Of a stretch of 64,000 nucleotides of DNA, positions 51,068 to 59,612 are shown piece after piece (positions within the stretch are counted from its first letter, which is position 1; each line of letters starts with the position of its first letter). The stretch covers positions 247,887-311,886 of the forward strand of contig JAVEYW010000004.1 in NCBI GenBank assembly GCA_034003325.1, read 5' to 3'. The position numbers and the translations under genes were made by a program. The stretch comes from Desulfobacterales bacterium (lineage in GTDB: Bacteria; Desulfobacterota; Desulfobacteria; Desulfobacterales; JAFDDL01). The notes beneath the pieces are model-generated. The model saw only the letters and a list, made by a program, of their open reading frames with translations, did not search any database and had not been told where the DNA came from.

Positions 51068-54018
51068 TACACGACGACCTGATTTCTTTTGATAATCTGC
51101 TCACGAAGTATCATGCTCTGCTGACCGAAAACAATAACTTGAAAGAAGAAATAAGAATCCTGAAGGCTCGCCTGGACGGTGTGGAGCACGGGATTCCAGG
51201 TGACGACAGCTCCGGACAGGGATCTGAACCGGAGACAGCTCCCCCTTGTCATTCAGAGGCTGACGTTCCGCCCGCCGATATCAGCAACAAGTCCGACAGC
51301 GTGGAAAAGATCAGGTTATTCATGTCGCTCTTCAAAGGCCGGGATGATGTTTACGCAAGGAGGTGGGAACACAAAAAGAAGGGCACATCCGGCTATTCCC
51401 CTTCCTGTGTGAATGAATGGAAGCCCGGCGTTTGCGTCAAACCGAAGGGGTCATGTGCCAGATGCAGTCATAAGGAATATGCCGCCTTGGATGAAACGGT
51501 CATTGATCAACATCTGCGGGGGAAAATAATCGCCGGAATATACCCAATGGGCCTTGACGACACCTGCTGGTTTTTAGCCATTGATTTTGATAAAGGAGAA
51601 TGGCGAAAGGATATCTCGGCACTAAGAGACGTGTGTGCCGAATTTGACATTCCCGTTGCCGTTGAGCGGTCTCGTTCCGGGAACGGTGCTCATGCCTGGT
51701 TTTTCTTTGAAAGGCAACACCCCGCAGCCCTTGCCAGAAAACTTGGCGCTTCCATGGTCACCTACACCATGAACAAGCGGCACGAAATCACATTCAAGTC
51801 ATATGACCGATTCTTCCCCAATCAAGACACATTGCCAAAAGGCGGACTGGGGAATCTGATTGCGCTCCCCCTGCAAAAAGAGGCGAGAAAGCTTAACAAC
51901 AGTGAATTCATAGACGAGGATCTCGTCCCGTATAACGACCAATGGACGTTTTTAGGCACTGTCCGTAAGCTGTCCGAAGATGAGGTGGCAGGGCTCATAT
52001 CAAAGCTATCAGACGGCAACGAATTGGGGGTATTGAGAATAGATGAAGAGGAAACCCAAAAGCCATGGGAAACGGTCAAGATCAAGTTGAAGGAAAACGA
52101 TTTCCCGCGAGAGATCGGGATCGTGAAGGCGAATATGCTGTATGTCCCCAAAGCCGGCATCTCTCAACGGGGATTGAATCGGCTGAAACGTCTTGCCGCC
52201 TTTAAAAATCCGGAGTTTTATAAGGCCCAGGCGATGCGTTTGTCGACCTACGGAAAGCAGAGAATTATCACATGCGCCGATGAAACCGCTGACTATCTCT
52301 TACTGCCCAGAGGGTGCGAGTCGGACCTTAGCGCGCTATTTTCCGAACATGGAATCAAAATCACCAGCTTCGATCATACCACTTGCGGCCGGAAAATCGA
52401 TGTCGAATTCAACGGCACCCTGAGGGAGGAGCAGTCCATCGCCATAGACCAATTACTCGGCCACAACATCGGCGTCCTCTCCGGAACGACCGCCTTCGGA
52501 AAAACGGTTGTGGCCATCAAGCTGATCGCCGAAAGAAAAGTAAACACGCTGATCATCGTCAACCGGGCCAGTCTCGTTTCCCAGTGGACAAAGCGATTGA
52601 TGGAATTCCTTGCCATTCATGAGACATTGGGGGCATCCGATACCGATGGTGAAAAAAGGAGGGGAAGAAAAAAAGTTGTAACTGTCATCGGGCAACTGGG
52701 ACAGGGAAAGAACACACTTGGCGGCATTATCGACATAGCGCTCATGCAGTCGCTCGGCAGGGTGGGTGAGATCAAGGATTTCGTTAAGAATTACGGCATG
52801 ATTATCGTTGATGAATGTCACCATGCCGCCGCCTTCAGCTTCGAGAGCATCCTCAAAAACGCGAACGCAAAATTTATATGCGGGCTGACCGCGACCCCCA
52901 CCCGAAAGGATGGACATCATCCAATCATTTTCATGCAGTGCGGTCCCATCCGGTATCGGGATGATGCAAAAACGCAGGCGGAAAAACGGCCTTTTGCGCA
53001 TTATGTGGTTCCGAGATTCACAGCGTTTCGGGTTCCGATGGATAAAGACGAAAAGGATGTCTCCATCCAGGAGCACTATGGGACAATAGCGGTAAACGAG
53101 ATGCGCAATCAACTGATAATCGATGATGTAATCCAGTGCCATGAGAACGGCAGAAATTGCCTCGTTTTGACGGAAAGAACCGCCCATGTGGCACTGCTCA
53201 CCGAAAGGCTGAATAAACGAATTCCCGGAGTGATATCTCTGACCGGAGGACGAGGGGCCAAAGAAACCGGAGAACACTTTAAAAAAATAGCCGATACCCC
53301 CCTGGACAAGCAATTAACATTAATCGCCACGGGCAGATATATTGGGGAAGGATTTGACGAACCGCGCCTCGACACCCTTTTCCTGACCATGCCCATATCG
53401 TGGAAAGGCACGCTGCAGCAATATGCGGGAAGGCTCCACCGGCTGTTTGACGGCAAGAAGGAGGCGGTGATCTACGATTATGTGGACGTCCATGTGAGAA
53501 TGCTCGAAAAAATGTATCATAAGCGCCTCAACGGATATGCATCCATCGGCTACAAGGCAAAAGGCGGGTTTACGGCGCCCGATTCCATCGACATCATTTT
53601 TGACAGAAGCAATTTCTCTCCGGTTTACGAAAATGATATCCTGGCGGCCACAAGAGAGATTCTGATCGTAAGCCCATTTGTTACCAGGAAGCGCACCGTG
53701 GAGATGATGCAACACCTTGAAGTCGCTCTGCGCAATGGGGTAAGGGTAACCGCGATGACGAAGCCAGCGGTAGATTACAAAACGAAAGATGCGGCTGCGT
53801 TACAAGAAACTCTGGATTTGTTGCAGGGCGCCGGAGTGTGCATAATATACCGCTCAAACATCCATCAGAAATTCGCAATAATCGATCAAAAAATCGTGTG
53901 GTATGGGAGTATCAACCTGTTAAGCTTCGGCAATGCGGAAGAAAGCATCATGCGCCTCGAAAGCCCAAATATTGCTCATGAACTGACAAAAAGCCTGGAA
54001 AGGGCTGGAACCGGTTAA
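51064..54018 (+). CDS. TOTE-type conflict protein: primase, SF2 helicase and PLD nuclease
   Basis: A 984-residue protein. After an N-terminal coiled coil comes an archaeo-eukaryotic primase-like domain: FLAIDFDKGEW (catalytic DxD, about residue 172), RSRSGNGAHAWFFF (about 202-212) and NLIALPLQ (about 265). A superfamily 2 helicase has SGTTAFGKTVVA (Walker A, about 476), IIVDECHHAA (about 581), GLTATPTRKDG and QYAGRLHR. A C-terminal phospholipase-D-type nuclease has HQKFAIIDQKIVWYGSIN (about 932-950). This combination is known from TOTE conflict systems, thought to act against foreign DNA. All catalytic motifs look intact. Confidence 0.88.
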   Translation: MIHDDLISFDNLLTKYHALLTENNNLKEEIRILKARLDGVEHGIPGDDSSGQGSEPETAPPCHSEADVPPADISNKSDSVEKIRLFMSLFKGRDDVYARRWEHKKKGTSGYSPSCVNEWKPGVCVKPKGSCARCSHKEYAALDETVIDQHLRGKIIAGIYPMGLDDTCWFLAIDFDKGEWRKDISALRDVCAEFDIPVAVERSRSGNGAHAWFFFERQHPAALARKLGASMVTYTMNKRHEITFKSYDRFFPNQDTLPKGGLGNLIALPLQKEARKLNNSEFIDEDLVPYNDQWTFLGTVRKLSEDEVAGLISKLSDGNELGVLRIDEEETQKPWETVKIKLKENDFPREIGIVKANMLYVPKAGISQRGLNRLKRLAAFKNPEFYKAQAMRLSTYGKQRIITCADETADYLLLPRGCESDLSALFSEHGIKITSFDHTTCGRKIDVEFNGTLREEQSIAIDQLLGHNIGVLSGTTAFGKTVVAIKLIAERKVNTLIIVNRASLVSQWTKRLMEFLAIHETLGASDTDGEKRRGRKKVVTVIGQLGQGKNTLGGIIDIALMQSLGRVGEIKDFVKNYGMIIVDECHHAAAFSFESILKNANAKFICGLTATPTRKDGHHPIIFMQCGPIRYRDDAKTQAEKRPFAHYVVPRFTAFRVPMDKDEKDVSIQEHYGTIAVNEMRNQLIIDDVIQCHENGRNCLVLTERTAHVALLTERLNKRIPGVISLTGGRGAKETGEHFKKIADTPLDKQLTLIATGRYIGEGFDEPRLDTLFLTMPISWKGTLQQYAGRLHRLFDGKKEAVIYDYVDVHVRMLEKMYHKRLNGYASIGYKAKGGFTAPDSIDIIFDRSNFSPVYENDILAATREILIVSPFVTRKRTVEMMQHLEVALRNGVRVTAMTKPAVDYKTKDAAALQETLDLLQGAGVCIIYRSNIHQKFAIIDQKIVWYGSINLLSFGNAEESIMRLESPNIAHELTKSLERAGTG

Positions 54019-54252
54019 TTCCTTTTAAGAAAATTCGAAACCCCGGAATGGAAATCAATTTCGCGGTGATATCCACCGCTGCCATGCTTTCGACGTTCAC
54101 CTTGGGAGGAAAGCCGATGATTCGGTATTCGTCTGCACTACCGCCGGCGAACCCAATCGCAGGACAGACAGGTCGGAAACCCGCTATAATCGAGCTTCCC
54201 GAAGTTCCTTCTGATCGCGGACAACACCGGCCCATTCCAGATTTCCCTTATA

Positions 54253-54744
54253 CTATGAGGTTAGATTCCCGATGCCCTGAACCCCATTGTAGTCCACACA
54301 ACAAGTAACGGCCCTGCCGTCCCAGAGCACCGACAGGGCGGACCAGGGGTAAAAACAGACGGACACGATCTTTTCTCCCACGGTATTGTAAGACCTCCCG
54401 CCTCCGAAGTTGTCCAAGGAGCTGATATTCATGCAGTCGCCGGCCGTTTTGTCCGGTAAAGAGCGCCACAGCGCTTGAAACGCCTTGATGTTTTGAAGCG
54501 TCACCTTGAAATCAAGTCGCTTCATGGTGGACTGATAAGTTTCTTCGTCGGTGCCGTAAAAACCGATCTTCATTTTGTCCAATCCCGCGGTAATGATCTT
54601 TTTCGATGTCTCGGGGAACAGTAACGACGCATTGGTCACGATATAGGTCTGCGCTATTCCGAAGGCCTTTGCGAGCTGGATTCTTTCGGGCAACAGCAGG
54701 CGATTAGAACCGGTTTTAATAAAGAGGTGCTTTGATGAAAACAA
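54253..54744 (-). pseudogene. Radical SAM/SPASM protein fragment
   Basis: The frame encodes part of a radical SAM barrel (IVTNASLLFPETSKKIITAG, KMKIGFYGTDEETYQSTMKR) and a SPASM-like ending CFYPWSALSVLWDGRAVTCC. The N-terminal CxxxCxxC region is absent and the only start is a TTG without context. The end stops soon after GIGNL. It is the C-terminal half of a peptide-maturase-like or aldolase-like radical SAM protein, now inactive. Confidence 0.7.
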
Positions 54745-55114
54745 GAAGCAGATCGAATTTTATATCCATAGCGGGCAAGCTGATAATCGGGCTTTTTTTT
54801 TCTGCACTAATCAGCAACTTTGATGTGGCCCCGGCACTCGGAAAAGACGACCATAAAAAAGTATGGGAAAACATGACAACGGCCGTTACGAGAACAGGGG
54901 ACGCGGGGACAACCGTGACCATTATAACGCGTATGGACATGACCGAAACCGTTACGAGGATGAAAGGCGTCAGTATTACCACGACCTGAGGGGCCGTCGT
55001 GTTTACCGGTATCATAATTACAGGGAGCGGGTTTATGCCCCGCCGCGGTTTTTCTTTGAACCGCCTCCGCCGCCGGGCATCAGCATTTTTTTCCCACCCA
55101 TCTTTATTCACTAA
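54735..55114 (+). pseudogene. Secreted Arg/Tyr/Pro-rich small protein, split by a frameshift
   Basis: From the ATG at 54735 a signal peptide is encoded (SIAGKLIIGLFFSALISNF, then APALGKDDHKK). At an A-run near 54856-54861 the frame must change. In the other frame the protein continues as GKHDNGRYENRGRGDNRDHY, then RGRRVYRYHNYRERVYAPP and ends with PPPPPGISIFFPPIFIH. The second half is compositionally like secreted His/Arg/Tyr-rich proteins with a Pro-rich end. A single-base indel in the homopolymer, real or a sequencing error, would restore one gene of about 126 codons. Its 5' end is antisense to the radical SAM fragment. Confidence 0.65.
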
Positions 55115-55493
55115 GCAGAAGGCAGGGGTTAAGGAGAAACCGATTTCGGCAGATTGAAGACAAACGCAACCCACAACATCAGCTTATAAGAGACGGGATC
55201 ACGTTGCAACGGGTTGGTGAATGACAAGCATCATCACAAATTGAGCACCTGATAGGCGGTGTTCGATATGCGTTCCGGTATCGCGGCCGTTGACGGCCCA
55301 GAATTGAGTCACTGTATATATGCGGTAGGTTAATGATGTTAAGGTGGCCTGTTATTCATGTTCGATTGATTCATATCGGAATTCTTATTCAAATTAGTGC
55401 CGGACAAGATCCTTGACAAATTTTACGGGTTCGATAAGTTAACACAATTTTTCAGTCGGTTAATTGAAGGTTTTGTTAAAAGATTGTTTTGAC
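55115..55493. other. Intergenic region before the radical SAM/homocitrate-synthase-like pair
   Basis: No gene is seen. TTGACA at 55413-55418 with TAAGTT 16 bases downstream is a weak sigma-70 candidate for the following operon. The rest is AT-rich without clear repeats. Confidence 0.4.
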
Positions 55494-57056
55494 ATGCCCG
55501 AAGTCATTGATCTTCTCATTCTCCACATCCCGAAGTTTTCCAACTATTACAAGCCATACGGCGATTTTATGTCGGTCAACCTGATTCCGATGGCGACTTG
55601 GGCGTTGGCGGATCTTTGTGTTCAAAAAGGCTTTCGGACACTCCTTCTTCATCTTGGCATCGAATGGATCGAAACTGGCGTTTTTTCCCCTCTCCCCTAC
55701 CTAAAAACGAAAACCCCTCGCGTCATCGCCATTCCCCTACACTGGCATGCCCAATCGTACCAGGTGCTGGAAGCGGCCAAAGAGATAAAAGCGCAGCATC
55801 CAAATGGGTTTATTGTGCTTGGAGGATATACGGCCAGCTATTTTCACCGGGAGATTGTCGCTGACCATGCAGAAATTGACGCCGTTATTCGCGGCGATGC
55901 GGAAGCGCCGCTGCCCGCACTCCTTGGCGCGCTTAAAACCGGCCGGCCGCTGGACGGCATTGCGAACCTAACCTGGCGGCGGGACGGGCAAGTGATTGAA
56001 AATCCGCTCTCCTTTGTGGCATCGGAAAGCGAAATAGATCAGTCCTCGTACGCGAATCTTAACCTGCTGAAGGGAAAGGAGACCTATATTCATCATATGG
56101 GGCTGCCCTTTATCTGGTCCAAGGCCCTCTCAAAAAAGGACAATAAGCGGTATTTTCATCTGGGTCCGCCCCTATTCCTTCTCAATATCGGCCGGGGATG
56201 CACCGGCAATTGCACGTGGTGTGGCGGGGGCGCCAGAGCGCAAGCGCTGGTCAACGGCAGAAAATCCGTGGCCTTCCGCGCACCCGAAAAAGTGGCGGAT
56301 ACGGCCTGTGAGGCAGCGGAAGCGGGGTACAAAATGCTGCACATGGCCTTTGATCCGGGAAAAGAGGGGGAGCGGTATTATCGCGTCTTGTTTGCCGAGA
56401 TAAGACGGCGCAACCTGAAAATGATGGGCTATTTTGAATCATTTTCCCTGCCGTCACCCGCATTTTTAACGGAATTTGCCGCCACCTTTGATTTAAAGGC
56501 CTCCACCATCGCGGTATCGCCCGAATCGGGCGTAGAGCGCATTCGATATCGGAACAAGAGTTTTGCGTATAGTAATGACGCATTGCTGCGCGCCATCAGT
56601 GCCGCGGAACACCTGGGGATAAGGATGGACACCTTCTATGCCATGGGTATTCCGGGCGAAAAGGCTGCGGATCTGGCTGAGACAAAACGATTAAGAGAAA
56701 CGATTCAAAAAAGATTTAAAAACATCGGCAGGCTTTGGACCTCAACGATTACCCTGGAACCGGCCGCGCCCTGGCATTTAGACCCCGCCTCGTTCGGAAT
56801 TATCCCCACCCGAAAAACCTTTGACGATTTTTACCGCGCCAGTGCACCGGACGGCGGCGGACTTGGCTATTATATCCCCGACTATATCGGAGACGATTCC
56901 TCTCTGAAAGCTGCCCAGTTTGAACACTTTTTAAAGGAAACTAAATGCCGCGCCCATTGCACTTTCAACCCGAACCCGGTAAAAGGAAGCGGTTCATTTA
57001 TGGGAAGGCTTTATTGTCGCTACATGCACTGGCGCACCGGAGGAAAGATTGAATAA
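55494..57056 (+). CDS. B12-binding-domain radical SAM protein
   Basis: A 520-residue protein. An N-terminal cobalamin-binding-like domain (PMATWALADLCVQKGFRTLL, GFIVLGGYTASYFHREI) precedes a radical SAM core with GRGCTGNCTWCGGG (cluster cysteines at about 236, 240 and 243). A C-terminal extension ends in a Cys- and Arg-containing tail. The ATG at 55494 is chosen over a TTG ten codons upstream. It overlaps the downstream synthase gene by eight bases, so the two are co-translated. The substrate is unknown. Confidence 0.88.
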   Translation: MPEVIDLLILHIPKFSNYYKPYGDFMSVNLIPMATWALADLCVQKGFRTLLLHLGIEWIETGVFSPLPYLKTKTPRVIAIPLHWHAQSYQVLEAAKEIKAQHPNGFIVLGGYTASYFHREIVADHAEIDAVIRGDAEAPLPALLGALKTGRPLDGIANLTWRRDGQVIENPLSFVASESEIDQSSYANLNLLKGKETYIHHMGLPFIWSKALSKKDNKRYFHLGPPLFLLNIGRGCTGNCTWCGGGARAQALVNGRKSVAFRAPEKVADTACEAAEAGYKMLHMAFDPGKEGERYYRVLFAEIRRRNLKMMGYFESFSLPSPAFLTEFAATFDLKASTIAVSPESGVERIRYRNKSFAYSNDALLRAISAAEHLGIRMDTFYAMGIPGEKAADLAETKRLRETIQKRFKNIGRLWTSTITLEPAAPWHLDPASFGIIPTRKTFDDFYRASAPDGGGLGYYIPDYIGDDSSLKAAQFEHFLKETKCRAHCTFNPNPVKGSGSFMGRLYCRYMHWRTGGKIE

Positions 57057-58224
57057 GATTCAGTTTGTGGATGGAACGCTTCGGGAGGGAGAGCAGACCC
57101 CGGGCGTCTTTTTTACCAGGCAAGAAAAGATCGAGATCGCAAAGGCGCTTGATGCGGCGGGAGTGGCGATTATCGATGCCGGCATGCCATCGATTTCAGA
57201 GGACGAGCAACAAACCATCGCAGCTATTTCAAGGCAGGGACTTTCCGCGGCCATCGGCGTGACCGTGCTCATGAAACGAAGTGAAATTGATCTTGCCAAA
57301 GCGTGCGGGGCAAACGAAATATTTCTCATCTGTCCGGTCAGCAACTCCCATCTTGAGCGCAAACTCGATATCAATGAAGAGAAGCTGAAAATAACGCTTT
57401 CGGATATCATTCACTATGGAACCCAAAACGGCCTGGGCGTCAATCTGGTGGCCGAGGACGCCAGCCGCGCCGAGCTGCCGTTTTTATGTCACCTTCTCGG
57501 CTTCTCTCATGAATGCGGCGCCCGGCGCGTTTTTCTATGCGACACGCTGGGGGTGATGGCGCCGAGTCGCATGCGTGCGCTGGTGGAAACCGTCAAATGC
57601 GTCATCCCAAAGAGTATGGGCATCGGTGTTCATTGTCATGACGATCTGGGGCTTGCCACAGCCAACACCCTGGCCGGCGTGAAAGCGGGCGCCGCCTTTC
57701 CCGCGGTAACCGTCAACGGCATCGGTGAGCGGGCCGGTAATGCTCCCCTTCAGGAAGTGGCCATGGGGATTGAAACCTTGTTCCATCAAGCCTGCGGGAT
57801 TGATCTTTCCCGCATATTCGATCTGGCCAAACTCGTTGAAACCTGCTCCGGCATTCTGATTCCCCCCCATGCCCCGATCGTGGGGTTCAACGCCTTCCGT
57901 CACGAATCGGGCATTCACGTGGACGGGCTGCTCAAAAGCGAGGACACCTATACCGGCGTCAACCCCGTGGACCTTCACCGAAAAACATCTTTTGTTATCG
58001 GAAAGCATTCCGGCACCCATGCCATCCGGGGCCTGCTGCAGGGAAACGGCCATCGGGCCACTGATGAACAGATCGCCGAAATACTCAAACGCATCAAGGC
58101 GACAAAGGTTTCCGAGAGCAAATCGGACATTCGGCACATGGTGGAAGAAATCAGGCACTTTCACGAAAAAAGCCTTAATTTTTCCGCGAAGGCTTTTTGG
58201 AAAATCGTTGAAGAGGTGCTTTAA
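57049..58224 (+). CDS. Homocitrate/2-isopropylmalate synthase-family protein (NifV-like)
   Basis: A 391-residue HMGL-type acyltransferase. [12 protein letters not shown] at the N-terminus carries the metal and substrate residues, [15 protein letters not shown] the HxH metal ligands, and [10 protein letters not shown] the family loop. The C-terminal part ([30 protein letters not shown]) follows the NifV/homocitrate synthase pattern and lacks a full LeuA allosteric domain. The start is TTG, directly after GGAGGAAAG. No nitrogenase or leucine genes are near; the tight link to a radical SAM protein suggests a specialised product. Confidence 0.87.
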   Translation: MNKIQFVDGTLREGEQTPGVFFTRQEKIEIAKALDAAGVAIIDAGMPSISEDEQQTIAAISRQGLSAAIGVTVLMKRSEIDLAKACGANEIFLICPVSNSHLERKLDINEEKLKITLSDIIHYGTQNGLGVNLVAEDASRAELPFLCHLLGFSHECGARRVFLCDTLGVMAPSRMRALVETVKCVIPKSMGIGVHCHDDLGLATANTLAGVKAGAAFPAVTVNGIGERAGNAPLQEVAMGIETLFHQACGIDLSRIFDLAKLVETCSGILIPPHAPIVGFNAFRHESGIHVDGLLKSEDTYTGVNPVDLHRKTSFVIGKHSGTHAIRGLLQGNGHRATDEQIAEILKRIKATKVSESKSDIRHMVEEIRHFHEKSLNFSAKAFWKIVEEVL

Positions 58225-58528
58225 GTCAGGGTTGTAAAACCGCTTCTGCCGGATTTGGCCTGAATCGAGTAGCGGGGGGGCGCATTACCGGTTTGTTAAC
58301 ACCTCTGGATCACACGGTGTAGAGGCGAACCTGTGTTGCCGTTTTCGTTGCCACTGTAGGGGCAGACCTGCGTGTCTGCCCCCGTGAATCTTGATGCGCG
58401 TTCCCCGCCAAACCAGGGCGGACACACAGGTCCGCCCCTACGTTGGCCGCGACGGTTGCCATGGATGTTGTATTAACAAACCGGCAATGCGCCCGTAGCG
58501 GGTGCTTCACATCCCCTGTGAACGCCTC
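58225..58528. other. Intergenic region with palindromic repeats
   Basis: The gap between the convergent synthase and hypB genes is filled largely by REP-like material: a half-copy beginning near 58319 (AGAGGCGAACCTGTGTT) and the full palindrome at 58356-58441. No gene is seen. Confidence 0.6.
58356..58441. repeat. REP-like palindrome, copy 2
   Basis: Arms at about 58356-58381 and 58416-58441 are inverted copies with three mismatches, separated by about 34 bases. The arm core (GGGGCAGACCTG / CAGGTCCGCCCC) is a variant of the palindrome at 36665-36724. It lies between convergent genes and may also serve as a transcription end. Confidence 0.72.
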
Positions 58529-59197
58529 TCATTGAATCGAATCCGCAACCTTTTTGCGCAGCCAATCCGTCCATGCCTCGCAGCCTTCGCCGGTCTTTGC
58601 TGAAATCGGAAAGACTTCAATGCGGGGATTGAGTTTTCTCGCATAGGATGTCACTTTCTCAATATCAAAGTCGAAAAATGCAGCGCAGTCGACCTTGTTG
58701 ATGATCATGGCATCGACGATTTTGAACATGAGCGGATATTTGAGGGGTTTGTCGTGCCCCTCGCAGATGCTCAGGATCATGACGTTGGTTGCCGCTCCCG
58801 TGTCAAACTCGGCCGGACAGACAAGATTGCCCACATTTTCGAGAACGACAAGATCAAGATCTTTGGTTCCGATCTCTTTTAAACCCTGCTCGGTCATGGC
58901 GGCGTCAAGGTGGCACATGCCGCCCGTGTGCAGTTGAATCGTGGGAACACCGGTTTCGGCGACGGCAACGGCATCGACATCGGAATCGATGTCTGCTTCC
59001 ATAACCCCGATGCGCAATTCATCCTTCAAGCGGTTGATGGTCCGGATGAGCGTCGTTGTCTTGCCAGAGCCGGGAGAAGACATCAGATTGAGAAGACACG
59101 TCTTTTCTTCCTTCAATCTTTTCCGAAGCAAATCGGCCGCCCGATCATTGTTGTCCATAACGCTTTTCTTGATTTCAATTACACGAACCTTATCCAT
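58529..59197 (-). CDS. hypB: HypB GTPase, nickel-delivery maturase
   Basis: A 222-residue GTPase with P-loop SSPGSGKTTTL, EADIDSDVDAVAV, the metal-site region GGMCHLDAAM (Cys-His), NKVD guanine-specificity motif and SAKTGEG. The His-rich N-terminal nickel store of some HypB proteins is absent. HypB and HypA insert nickel into NiFe hydrogenases. No hydrogenase structural gene is in the window; the pair ends an operon of dehydratase-like genes and an FeS flavoprotein. Confidence 0.95.
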   Translation of the reverse strand: MDKVRVIEIKKSVMDNNDRAADLLRKRLKEEKTCLLNLMSSPGSGKTTTLIRTINRLKDELRIGVMEADIDSDVDAVAVAETGVPTIQLHTGGMCHLDAAMTEQGLKEIGTKDLDLVVLENVGNLVCPAEFDTGAATNVMILSICEGHDKPLKYPLMFKIVDAMIINKVDCAAFFDFDIEKVTSYARKLNPRIEVFPISAKTGEGCEAWTDWLRKKVADSIQ

Positions 59198-59221
59198 AAA
59201 ATTGCTCCGTAAAAAAGATGG

Positions 59222-59563
59222 CTATACCCAGATTTCCTTAATCATAAACTCTCGCCCCTGAAGAACTTCCTTTTCAAACCGGCCGCATAGCGGGCAAAAC
59301 CCGTCGTTTTGAACCACATTGTAAATCTCGTCGCAGTTTGTGCACCTTGCCTCGCCCGGTATCCGCTCGATCACAAGCTTCGAATCCTTCAAACATTCCT
59401 TGTTTTCGACGATCAGCGGATAGTACTCTTCCATAAAGTGGGGAACAACGGACGAAAGCTCACCGATCTCGAGAACGATCGCGGCGACTTTTTCTATTTT
59501 CTGTTCCGTTGCCATCGTCTCCACCTGGTCAACAACCTCCATCAGGACGTTCAATTCATGCAT
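59222..59563 (-). CDS. hypA: HypA, nickel-binding maturase
   Basis: A 113-residue protein starting MHE, with the nickel-binding His2, and carrying the zinc site CTNCDEIYNVVQNDGFCPLC (CxxC, spacer, CxxC). Length is normal. It lies 24 bases upstream of hypB on the same strand. Together they form a minimal nickel-delivery pair. Confidence 0.93.
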   Translation of the reverse strand: MHELNVLMEVVDQVETMATEQKIEKVAAIVLEIGELSSVVPHFMEEYYPLIVENKECLKDSKLVIERIPGEARCTNCDEIYNVVQNDGFCPLCGRFEKEVLQGREFMIKEIWV

Positions 59564-59612
59564 TAAATCACCTTAATCTTAGGACGGCAAGTCTTTTTCG
59601 GCTTGTCGATCG

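Noticed and set aside
48610..54018. A DISARM-type defence system (SNF2, methyltransferase, PLD protein)
   Set aside because: The PLD domain belongs to the TOTE fusion, and no DUF1998-type or DrmA-like gene is present.
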